Part shown: one piece after another, positions 1-6,218 of the stretch | How the letters are laid out: each line of letters begins with the position of its first letter | How positions within the stretch are numbered: the first letter of the stretch is position 1 | Assembly (NCBI GenBank): GCA_024763295.1 | Contig: JANTFU010000038.1 | Location: 1 to 12,341 of the forward strand | Source: Anaerolineales bacterium | GTDB lineage: Bacteria; Chloroflexota; Anaerolineae; Anaerolineales; Villigracilaceae | DNA length: 12,341 nucleotides | Direction of reading: 5' to 3' | Notes under the pieces: model-generated | Database searches by the model: none | What the model was told of the DNA's origin: nothing | What the model saw: only the letters and a program-made list of their open reading frames with translations | Position numbers and translations under genes: made by a program

Positions 1-83
1 CTGGGTAAAGCTCAGCTTTGCGAAGCGGTCTCCCGTACAGTTAGGGGATTGCTTCACCCCGAAAAGCATCGGGGTTCGCAATG
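1..83. repeat. Palindromic intergenic repeat upstream of the first lipoprotein gene
   Basis: Two overlapping foldbacks are visible. GAAGCGGTCTCC (22-33) can pair with GGGGATTGCTTC (44-55) as a 12-bp RNA stem with three G-U wobbles. Alternatively ATTGC (48-52) plus ACCCCGA (56-62) pair with TCGGGGT (69-75) plus GCAAT (78-82) around a 6-base loop. The two stems share the GATTGC stretch and so exclude each other. The wording (GATTGCTTC...GCAATGAC) resembles dispersed REP-like sequences that I associate with Anaerolineae genomes; this is from memory and not tested. It ends about 37 bp before the start codon of the next gene, so an effect on its leader transcript is possible but unproven. Confidence 0.5.
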
Positions 84-119
84 ACGTAGGTAGTTACGAT
101 AAAAAAGGAAGGCAATGAA

Positions 120-1268
120 ATGAATACAAATAAATATCGAACACTTCTCTTCGTCTTTTTGGTTTTCGCTTTATTCCTCAGCGCCTGTGGGACAGGCGAA
201 ACCTCTATCGATTCTCTCGATGAAGGTCCAAAAACATGGATAGAATATCCTCCCGAAGGTGAAGTTTTCCAAATGGGCAGTATTCCCATCGTGGTTTATG
301 CCGCGAACGCAAGCGGCGTATCCGACATTAAAATCACGATAAATGGTCAAGAAGTCCCTACAGGGCAGCTTCTTTCGCTTACAGGCGGCAACCCCAATTT
401 GGTCAGCACTGAAGTGCAATGGCAACCTCCCGCAGAGGGCGAATATACCATCTTTGCCTCCTCCGGCAACGGTGCGCCGAGCAGCTTACGTTTTTGTGTC
501 GTCAATTGTGGTGCGTCAAATGTCAAAGCCGAGTCTCCCGCCTCACCTCCGACATCAACGGCAACCCAACTCCCCACCCTCGCACCGGACGAGCCTACCC
601 GAACCCCCACAGCCATCCCCACAAACACAAATACGCCTACGCCGATTCCGGCAGACACGGCAACATCCACGCCGGTATCGTATGCTAAGGCAGATGTTGA
701 GTTTTGGGCAGCCCCGCCCTATCTCAACCAAGGGGATTGCACCACGCTCAATTGGAATATCACCGGCAATTATCAGGCAGCATATATTGAAGGGAACCCG
801 ATCAATGCCAGTGGCAGTGATTCTGAATGTCCATCCCAAAGCTACACCTACCAATTACACGTTGATGAAATGGACAATAGCACCTCCGTTTATGAGGCTT
901 ATGTCGAAGTTTACGAAATAGAAGCGCCAACCGATACCCCCGTCCCCGCAGATAGCACAGGTCCGAGCTTCAGCTGGGCAAATCTGGTTTGGGAAAGTTG
1001 CGAGTTCTACGGAGAAGCCGGCATCAGCGATGAATCCGGTGTGAGCTGGGCAGAATTCTTTTACAACAAAAACGGCGAAGGCTGGAACTCAATTTCGATG
1101 AACGAACTCTCCAGCGAATATTGGCAATCGCAAGCCGGGGTCTCTGTAAACGACGGCTTCGAGACTCCGCTAGGCTCTATCGAGTATTACTTCGCCGCTG
1201 CGGATTCCTTGGGCAACGAAAGCGCCTCATGGGTTTCCACCTACGATTATTCCGGTTGTGGTGGATAA
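120..1268 (+). CDS. Predicted lipoprotein with Ig-like domains and a Thr/Pro-rich linker
   Basis: An exported, lipid-anchored surface protein of unknown function. The N-terminus has a positively charged start, a hydrophobic stretch and a lipobox LSAC ending at Cys23. Residues about 38-127 look like a bacterial Ig-like fold, with the W-x-P-x(3)-GEYT strand also found in the two downstream paralogues. Residues about 140-187 are a Thr/Pro-rich stalk. Residues about 190-265 form a second beta domain with the GDCTTLNWNI...CP...TYQLHV pattern seen in many Chloroflexota lipoproteins. A third beta-rich part (about 281-382) contains Cys294 and Cys380. The ATG at 120 is chosen because GGAAGG at 107-112 lies 7 bases upstream and the signal peptide starts there. 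A two-codon ATG-AAA-TGA at 115-123 overlaps this start. A role in surface binding is inference only. Confidence 0.85.
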   Translation: MNTNKYRTLLFVFLVFALFLSACGTGETSIDSLDEGPKTWIEYPPEGEVFQMGSIPIVVYAANASGVSDIKITINGQEVPTGQLLSLTGGNPNLVSTEVQWQPPAEGEYTIFASSGNGAPSSLRFCVVNCGASNVKAESPASPPTSTATQLPTLAPDEPTRTPTAIPTNTNTPTPIPADTATSTPVSYAKADVEFWAAPPYLNQGDCTTLNWNITGNYQAAYIEGNPINASGSDSECPSQSYTYQLHVDEMDNSTSVYEAYVEVYEIEAPTDTPVPADSTGPSFSWANLVWESCEFYGEAGISDESGVSWAEFFYNKNGEGWNSISMNELSSEYWQSQAGVSVNDGFETPLGSIEYYFAAADSLGNESASWVSTYDYSGCGG

Positions 1269-1288
1269 AGAATCAGAACTATATTTTT

Positions 1289-1432
1289 GGATAAAAAACC
1301 GCAACGCACCTGACCTGCACTTGGGTGCCATAAAAGAGCATTGTCTTGGAAAGGGCATCCTTCCGTTCTCGCCGCGAAGATGCTTGGGTGCAGCCCCCAA
1401 GCCCAAAACACGCGCGACGCGGTTCTTCATCC
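1289..1432. repeat. Imperfect long inverted repeat between lipoprotein genes 1 and 2
   Basis: The outer arms GGATAAAAAACCGCAACGC (1289-1307) and GCGACGCGGTTCTTCATCC (1414-1432) are reverse complements at 15 of 19 positions. The complementarity continues inward more weakly, with CTTGGGTGC on the left facing the GCTTGGG/CCCAAGC hairpin (1383-1402) on the right. The whole looks like a decayed palindromic element. Its right half is also found upstream of the next paralogue. There is no clear terminator T-run after the first gene. Confidence 0.45.
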
Positions 1433-1463
1433 GCAAAGTAATTTATGTCCAAAAGGAGAAAAA
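1371..1463 (+). repeat. Duplicated leader, copy 1 (upstream of lipoprotein 2)
   Basis: This stretch aligns with 2624-2713 almost end to end, with about three bases of gap. Shared landmarks are ATGCTTGGG, CACGCGCGA(C/T)GCGGTTCTT, ATCC and AAAAGGAGAAAAA immediately before the start codon. It contains the Shine-Dalgarno AAGGAG (1453-1458). Conservation outside the coding region suggests either a recent duplication or a kept regulatory function. I could not assign -10/-35 boxes with confidence. Confidence 0.7.
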
Positions 1464-2348
1464 ATGAACCCCAAAACTTTTAAATTCCCGAAAAATAATC
1501 TCTGGCTGATACTTATGCTTATGATGCTTTCAATGGCTTGTAATCTGAGTGACCTAACAAAGCCAACTTCAGTTGTATATCCAACCGCGGCTATTGTACC
1601 AACTGCATCACCGACGCCGCAGCTACCAACAATTGAACTTGTAGATGCCAATACAATAAGCATAGTAGGCGAAGAAGAGAATGTTGTGGTCGTTGGCTAC
1701 GCTGATGCTGGTTTATCCTATTTTGAGTTGGCGATAGACAATGAAGATAGACACTCGACAGTTCGTGAAGGTCAACCGGGCACAGCACTAGAAACAACAA
1801 CCCTAGAAACTAGTTTAGTATGGACTCCAGATGAATCCGGAGAATACACGCTGACTTTAACCGCTTATGACGTGAACAACCTTGCCAGCGAAGCAGCTAA
1901 AATAAACGTTAATGTTTACGCTAAGCCGGAGATTCTTATTTATGATGGTATATTCTTGTCTCCGGGAGACAGTTACGATTTCATGGCGGAGAAAATCGGA
2001 GAACTTACAGGAGGAGATTTATATATTTCTCGTAATAATGATGGCACATACAGCGCATGGGCAGATAATCCACCCCAAGTTGGAGGCATCCGCCTCTACG
2101 CCCCGGGAGAATTAGATATCGCTGAGTATTTTAACGTTGATGAGTTGATTACGAAGCCGGTTGTCATTAAGAAAGTTCTTTCTCCTGAAGTGCAATCCGG
2201 TATTTCTACAACTGGGGTTGATTTAGAAGAACAAGGTTTGTATCTTTTCAAACGCAGTCAAGCCCCAGGCGAGTACATACTTTTCGAAGTAGATTCAATT
2301 GACCCTCTTGGTGTCTTCTTATTTTGTACGGTTTTCAATTTACCATAA
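1464..2348 (+). CDS. Predicted lipoprotein, paralogue A of a tandem pair
   Basis: A 294-residue lipid-anchored protein of unknown function. The start at 1464 is preferred over an in-frame ATG at 1341. AAGGAG sits just upstream, the signal peptide begins there, and the paralogue starts at the same aligned point. The signal peptide (NNLWLILMLMMLSMAC) ends at Cys26, with Ser rather than Leu at lipobox position -3. A short Pro/Thr stalk (about 31-58) leads to an Ig-like domain (about 59-153) with LVWTPDESGEYTLTLTAYD. The C-terminal domain (about 155-294) has SPGDSYDF, TGGDLYI, GLYLFKR and GEYILFEVD, matched by the next gene. I do not recognise this domain. Stop codon TAA. No terminator hairpin follows directly; a 124-bp palindromic repeat lies downstream. 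Confidence 0.85.
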   Translation: MNPKTFKFPKNNLWLILMLMMLSMACNLSDLTKPTSVVYPTAAIVPTASPTPQLPTIELVDANTISIVGEEENVVVVGYADAGLSYFELAIDNEDRHSTVREGQPGTALETTTLETSLVWTPDESGEYTLTLTAYDVNNLASEAAKINVNVYAKPEILIYDGIFLSPGDSYDFMAEKIGELTGGDLYISRNNDGTYSAWADNPPQVGGIRLYAPGELDIAEYFNVDELITKPVVIKKVLSPEVQSGISTTGVDLEEQGLYLFKRSQAPGEYILFEVDSIDPLGVFLFCTVFNLP

Positions 2349-2407
2349 ACAAGCCTAATCTGGAGAAATTGAAACTGAGAAAATAAAAAAAAATATTTAC
2401 CATCAAC

Positions 2408-2531
2408 TTCGGATAAAACAATAGCCATGAAAATCGCCACAGATTGCACCGATTTTCACAGATTTTGAACACATTTTTCTGTGAAATCCGTGCAATCTGT
2501 GGCAAAAAACAACTCGTTGGACTTATCCGAA
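2408..2531. repeat. Nested 124-bp inverted repeat
   Basis: The outer arms TTCGGATAA (2408-2416) and TTATCCGAA (2523-2531) are perfect complements. The inner arms at 2436-2461 and 2479-2503 begin GCCACAGATTGCAC and end GTGCAATCTGTGGC; they match over about 25 bases with one substitution and one single-base gap, leaving a 17-base loop. The element fills most of the space between the two paralogous lipoprotein genes. No open reading frame of a transposase is present, so a MITE- or REP-like non-coding element is the simplest reading. Its wording (ATCCGTGCAATCTGTGGC) is familiar as a dispersed repeat in environmental genomes, but copy number cannot be judged from one window. Confidence 0.7.
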
Positions 2532-2623
2532 ACTCAGGTTATTAGCATCGATGCAAGCTCCTATTTCCATGCAGGGGGCGGGGCATTTTCAACATTTTTT
2601 CGGCGCGAATATTTTTTGCCCAC

Positions 2624-2713
2624 GCCGAGAAAATGCTTGGGAGCAATCCAAGTCCAAAGCACGCGCGATGCGGTTCTTTATCCACTAGGCAACTTATCTA
2701 AAAAGGAGAAAAA
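2624..2713 (+). repeat. Duplicated leader, copy 2 (upstream of lipoprotein 3)
   Basis: This is the second copy of the leader at 1371-1463, and it ends with the identical AAAAGGAGAAAAA before the start codon. The stem around CTTGGG is weaker here (CTTGG/CCAAG) than in copy 1. The distance between the two copies is about 1.25 kb, which equals the gene-to-gene distance, so leader and gene were duplicated as one unit. Confidence 0.7.
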
Positions 2714-3673
2714 ATGAACACCCCAAAAATTAAATTCTCGAAAAATAATCTCTGGCTGGTACTCACGCTGATGACGCTTTCAATGGCATGTAGCCTGAGT
2801 GATCTGACAAATATCGTTGCACAGCCAACTGCAGTTGTATATCCAACTGTGGCTGTCTTAGCTCCTCCTACCAGTGTTCCGCCTACCGTAGTACCAACGA
2901 TCAGCATCAAATTGTCCTCTGCCGACACCATGAAAAGAAGTTTTATCGCAGGAGATAAAGTTGAAATTACTTTTCTTGCAAAGGGCACGCTTGGGGTCCC
3001 TTTTGTTGAGATGACGTTAAATAGCGCCAACGGGCAATCTCTAGCCTCTTATGGCGATGCTAATGCTCAACAAGGAGAAAGCAGATTAGAGCAAACATTA
3101 ACCTGGACACCGGAAAAGGAAGGAGAATATACCCTTTATTTAACCGCGTATGACACACAAAAAAGAGCCAGCGATCCTATGACAGTGTATATCACCGTGT
3201 ACCCAAAACCCAAGATTATCGACTCGGATACGGTCACTTTAAAAGAGGGCGATAGCTATGATTTTCTTACAAAGAAAAAGGGTTCTTACATCGGTGGAGA
3301 TTTATACCTTGAGTACGAAGACGACAGTGCCTTGTTCTGTATGAGTAATGTAGGGCAGGATGGCGGCATGCAAAGCGGTGGACAATATTTATTTAATTTA
3401 CGCGGTCTATATGGCGACGACTATGTCAATCATGTCAATGAGGGAGTTGTCGCTCTCCTTTCTAACCCACGAGTCATAAAAACTATTTTGTTAGATGAGA
3501 TACAGGAAGAACTTCCTAAGGTGGACTATTGCCTCCCCGTAAGTGAAAGTTCTGATTTATATATATATCAGCGGGCGAAATCCACAGGTGAGTATATTCT
3601 TGTTTTGGTCGACATAGGAGAAGCGCCCAATGAAGTTTTGCTCGATTATGTAGTCTTCGAGTTAGATGAATAA
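2714..3673 (+). CDS. Predicted lipoprotein, paralogue B of a tandem pair
   Basis: A 319-residue lipoprotein clearly related to the preceding gene. The signal peptide NNLWLVLTLMTLSMAC is nearly identical and ends at Cys26, followed by SLSDLT. A Pro/Thr/Val-rich stalk (about 36-63) precedes an Ig-like domain (about 64-164) with LTWTPEKEGEYTLYLTAYD. The C-terminal domain (about 165-319) has KEGDSYDF, IGGDLYLE, DLYIYQR and GEYILVLVD at the positions found in paralogue A, with an extra middle stretch. The stalk and the first half of the Ig domain have diverged far more than the signal peptide and the GEYT strand. Shine-Dalgarno AAGGAG is 5-6 bases before the ATG. A strong hairpin follows 50 bp after the stop. 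Function is unknown; an extracytoplasmic binding role is only a guess. Confidence 0.85.
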   Translation: MNTPKIKFSKNNLWLVLTLMTLSMACSLSDLTNIVAQPTAVVYPTVAVLAPPTSVPPTVVPTISIKLSSADTMKRSFIAGDKVEITFLAKGTLGVPFVEMTLNSANGQSLASYGDANAQQGESRLEQTLTWTPEKEGEYTLYLTAYDTQKRASDPMTVYITVYPKPKIIDSDTVTLKEGDSYDFLTKKKGSYIGGDLYLEYEDDSALFCMSNVGQDGGMQSGGQYLFNLRGLYGDDYVNHVNEGVVALLSNPRVIKTILLDEIQEELPKVDYCLPVSESSDLYIYQRAKSTGEYILVLVDIGEAPNEVLLDYVVFELDE

Positions 3674-3722
3674 ACTGAGCGGATTGGCTCCTTGATACAT
3701 TGCAAGGCAGGCAGAAGATATG

Positions 3723-3759
3723 TGGGTGTGTTTTGAGCTTTTCTCTCAAAACACACCCA
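3723..3759 (+). terminator. Terminator-like hairpin after the tandem lipoprotein genes
   Basis: TGGGTGTGTTTTGAG (3723-3737) pairs perfectly over 15 bases with CTCAAAACACACCCA (3745-3759) around a 7-base loop. It starts 50 bp after the stop codon of the third lipoprotein gene. It is followed by TTCCTTCCTAT instead of a clean T-run, so termination may be only partly intrinsic. It is the best terminator candidate in the window. Confidence 0.6.
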
Positions 3760-3781
3760 TTCCTTCCTATCACTGTGTGAA

Positions 3782-3902
3782 ATAAGTAATCGAGCAAAAG
3801 TAATCTGGTAAAACGTAGCGCGACATTTATGTCGCCGCGCCCCTGAAAAGCGAGATAAATGTCGCATTACGAATGCAAGAAAACTTTTGCTCAGATACTT
3901 AT
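3782..3902. repeat. Nested 121-bp inverted repeat with a GCGACATTTAT core
   Basis: The outer arms (3782-3801 and 3883-3902) read ATAAGTA...GAGCAAAAGT against ACTTTTGCTC...TACTTAT, with three mismatches in 20. The inner arms (3814-3835 and 3850-3871) contain the perfect pair GCGACATTTAT / ATAAATGTCGC and match at 19 of 22 positions around a 14-base loop. No coding sequence lies inside. The layout, two complementary blocks separated by unpaired bulges of equal size on both sides, resembles the element at 2408-2531 although the sequence differs. It is likely a non-autonomous palindromic element. Confidence 0.7.
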
Positions 3903-3927
3903 CAAAGATATTAAAAATTGCCAAACT

Positions 3928-4077
3928 ACCGCAAAGCGGTGATTAAGTAGGCTGACAGTACCATCGGCAACCGTATCGAAACCATAGTGGGTGTTATTTG
4001 ACAAGTGCTTTCCTACAACTCGCTACGATTTCGATACGCTTGACACGGTGAAGCTGTGCCCAGCTACTCAATCTCCG
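3928..4077. repeat. Short palindromic repeats in the gap before the propeller lipoprotein
   Basis: ACCGCaaaGCGGT (3928-3940) is a small perfect hairpin. CGTATCGAAA (3972-3981) is the exact reverse complement of TTTCGATACG (4029-4038), and CTACTCAA follows at 4074. The TTTCGATACG...CTACTCAA wording is one that I associate with dispersed repeats of Anaerolineae genomes; this was not tested. The remaining bases up to 4288 hold no gene that I can support. Confidence 0.4.
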
Positions 4078-4288
4078 CTAAAATTTGGACTTTCCCAGAG
4101 TTTTCGGACTGATTGGGAGCATCTCTCAGTTTTTTACCAAATGGTGAAGATATTGAGATAGGAGAGAAAAGTGGCGGGAATGCTTCTGCTTTTCCCTCAT
4201 AAATTAAGAGAATTTCGAGAGACCTCTATAAGATAATAGGCTCACTTCGATACGAAGAAAAACCACACATTTATAAGGAGCCTCTACA

Positions 4289-5752
4289 ATGAAAAAGCAA
4301 TGGCTATTGATCTTTCTTCCCCTGATTATGATTGCATGTTCGATTCTAGGAACAAAACCTGCGGCGGCACCCGTTGCAGACGAACCGCTTACTGAAGCAG
4401 AACCTGCACCCGTAGATACTTCCCCGGAAGAACCCACAGATACACATCGGGAAGAACCTGCGGCAGCGAGCTTAGATATTTCCCCCACAGGTCCGTGGAT
4501 GTTGCAGGTTGCTTCGGACGGGATTTATATCCGAGATGAAACAGGGCACAATCCGGTCAGTTTGCCCGATAGTGCTAAATTTAACAGCATCAATCTTTAT
4601 CAAAATGCACAGGGTGAACAGGTAAGCAATATCTCTATTGCCCCACAGGGTGGCAGGGTCGCAATTGTAGAAGTCGAAGATGAAGCCAATCTCAAGGGGC
4701 TAAATCTGTACCTGCTTACCTTGCCTTCCGGAAAGGTGGAATTTATCACCCTGTTAATGGGCGCAGGTTTTGATGCACTCTCAGGCTATGATTACGAAGA
4801 TATAGCCCGTAAAGTCGCCATCGGCAGCCCTGCTTGGTCACCGGATGGCAGCAAATTGGCATTTCTGGCTGCGCTGGAAAGCCCTTCTCTTGATCTATAT
4901 CTCTACGATGCCAGTAGCAGCGAGCTTACCCGCCTAACTCAGGGAACCGAACCGCTCTATGGTTTTTCCTGGTCACCCGATGGCAGCCGTTTGCTCTTTT
5001 GGGATGCTGCTAGTTATGACAAAAGTATAGGCGTGATAGAAGCCGAAGCAAATGCAGGACAACCTCGCATGTATACAGATTTCTTCCCGGATGCTACAGC
5101 AAATTTCCTCGGCTGGCGCGATGCAGAGACATATATCTTTTATGCTTGGAATACACTGGGAGCATTCAATTTAAACGCATTCAACCTCACGACCGGCGAA
5201 AGCGAGTCTATCTGGGATGGCTACTTCACAGCGGCTAGCTTCGATCCAAAAACCCGCACAACAGCAATCTGTCTGAATCCCGATGAAGCCGAATATAATG
5301 GGCAAAGCAATGGCGGGCTTTATCTCCTCGCCGCATCCGATGCCACGCCGAAAAAAGTAGCTGAAAGTTGTGGTGCGCATCTGGCTTGGCATCCGCTCTC
5401 TGAAGTCTTCTCTTTTAGTGATGGCGATCAAACCTATCTATTGACAACAACGGGAGAAGTTAGCGGCACGGAACTCGACGATTTACCCTTGCTCACCTCG
5501 CCCGGCGGGGCATGGCAGTATAAAATCTCCATTCCTGATGAAAATGGGTACACCCTCCTTTACAAATTAGAAAACAGTGGAGAATTTGAAGTCTACTATG
5601 CTGGAAATTTGGAGAAAATGCTTTGGCAAGCAGATGGACGACGTTTCTTCGTCCAAGAAAAGGGCATGGTACACAGCATAAACCTCACGAAAATAAATCT
5701 CATTGAATTTATCGAAGATGTACACTTCGTCGATTGGGTCATCCTGAAATAA
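4289..5752 (+). CDS. Predicted lipoprotein with a TolB-like (WD40-like/PD40) beta-propeller
   Basis: A 487-residue exported protein. The signal peptide MKKQWLLIFLPLIMIAC ends at Cys17. Residues about 22-62 are a Pro/Glu/Ala-rich linker. The remainder is a beta-propeller; the clearest PD40-type blades are PAWSPDGSKLAFLA (181-194) and FSWSPDGSRLLFWDA (226-240), and weaker blades follow. Such folds usually bind protein or sugar partners and have no fixed enzymatic activity. Here they would sit on the outer face of the membrane. AAGGAG (4275-4280) is 8 bases before the ATG, which supports this start. The gene stands alone: about 615 bp of repeats separate it from the gene before and about 465 bp from the gene after. 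It is similar in plan to the lipoprotein at 10198-11379. Specific function is unknown. Confidence 0.85.
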   Translation: MKKQWLLIFLPLIMIACSILGTKPAAAPVADEPLTEAEPAPVDTSPEEPTDTHREEPAAASLDISPTGPWMLQVASDGIYIRDETGHNPVSLPDSAKFNSINLYQNAQGEQVSNISIAPQGGRVAIVEVEDEANLKGLNLYLLTLPSGKVEFITLLMGAGFDALSGYDYEDIARKVAIGSPAWSPDGSKLAFLAALESPSLDLYLYDASSSELTRLTQGTEPLYGFSWSPDGSRLLFWDAASYDKSIGVIEAEANAGQPRMYTDFFPDATANFLGWRDAETYIFYAWNTLGAFNLNAFNLTTGESESIWDGYFTAASFDPKTRTTAICLNPDEAEYNGQSNGGLYLLAASDATPKKVAESCGAHLAWHPLSEVFSFSDGDQTYLLTTTGEVSGTELDDLPLLTSPGGAWQYKISIPDENGYTLLYKLENSGEFEVYYAGNLEKMLWQADGRRFFVQEKGMVHSINLTKINLIEFIEDVHFVDWVILK

Positions 5753-5814
5753 ACTGTCTCTACTGGCTTTTGTAATCACGCTCTTCGAAAAAAGACCATC
5801 GACTGTCCAAAACT

Positions 5815-5873
5815 GCCCCCCTCAGTCTCCCGAAATGCCAAAATATGGGATTTCGGAGAGGCTGGGTGGGGGC
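5815..5873. repeat. Imperfect 59-bp hairpin downstream of the propeller lipoprotein
   Basis: The left arm, from GCCCCCC through CGAAATGCC (5815-5839), faces GGGATTTCGG through GGGGGC (5847-5873). The core CCGAAAT/ATTTCGG and the ends GCCCCC/GGGGGC pair perfectly, with a few mismatches in between. The hairpin starts 62 bp after the stop codon. The downstream side continues AAAATAT, not T-rich, so it is not a classic intrinsic terminator on the plus strand. It may be a repeat element or protect the mRNA 3' end. Confidence 0.5.
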
Positions 5874-5976
5874 AAAATATGCGGATAACTAGCTGGGTCA
5901 TTGCAGCTCTAACAAGTTAGTGCCCCGTGTCATCTAACTCGCAAAACTGACGAATCCTTCGATGCCGCTCAAAACT

Positions 5977-6125
5977 GTTTGAAAAGTGTTTCCTTCAGCA
6001 ACGCCCCCCTTGTAAAAGATAAAATAACCGCGAATTTACGCCAAAAACATCCTTGAAAGCGCAAATGATTAGCGTAAATTCGCGGTTCTTTGCAGCATAT
6101 TATGGTGCATAAATAGTTTTCAAAC
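5977..6125. repeat. Nested inverted repeat with AACCGCGAATTTACGC arms
   Basis: The inner arms AACCGCGAATTTACGC (6026-6041) and GCGTAAATTCGCGGTT (6072-6087) are perfect 16-base complements around a 30-base loop. An outer pair GTTTGAAAA (5977-5985) and TTTTCAAAC (6117-6125) is also perfect. The inner motif (AATTCGCGGTT) is familiar as a dispersed environmental repeat. The element ends about 46 bp before the -10 box of the following operon. The rest of the 5753-6170 gap shows only the hairpin at 5815-5873 and a small CTAACaaGTTAG palindrome at 5909-5920. Confidence 0.65.
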
Positions 6126-6170
6126 CATTTTTTAGCAAAGGCAACCGAACAAAGTGGAAATCGAAACCAA

Positions 6171-6179
6171 TGCTATAAT
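6171..6179 (+). promoter_or_regulatory. Extended -10 promoter for the SDR-ACAD-kinase operon
   Basis: TGCTATAAT is a perfect extended -10 (TGnTATAAT). No good -35 hexamer is seen 16-18 bases upstream, which is compatible with extended -10 promoters. Transcription would start near 6186, giving a leader of about 33 bases before the dehydrogenase start codon. This assumes a sigma70-like consensus applies in the organism. Confidence 0.5.
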
Positions 6180-6218
6180 TAATGAATTCATATAAAACTC
6201 CAAGAGGAAAATCATGCT

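Noticed and set aside
1341..1463. Upstream in-frame ATG extending the second lipoprotein by 41 residues
   Set aside because: It would bury the signal peptide inside the protein. The strong Shine-Dalgarno and the aligned start of the paralogue both point to 1464.
1258..1467. Plus-strand frame of 69 codons after the first lipoprotein
   Set aside because: It starts inside the preceding gene's end and covers the repeat and the Shine-Dalgarno of the next gene; no protein-like features.
2481..2717. Plus-strand frame of 78 codons between the tandem genes
   Set aside because: It runs through the palindrome and the duplicated leader, has no Shine-Dalgarno and overlaps the next start; chance frame.
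4213..4237. -35/-10 promoter (TTTCGA...GATAAT) for the propeller lipoprotein
   Set aside because: The spacing is only about 13 bases and the boxes are weak, so it is not listed as a feature.
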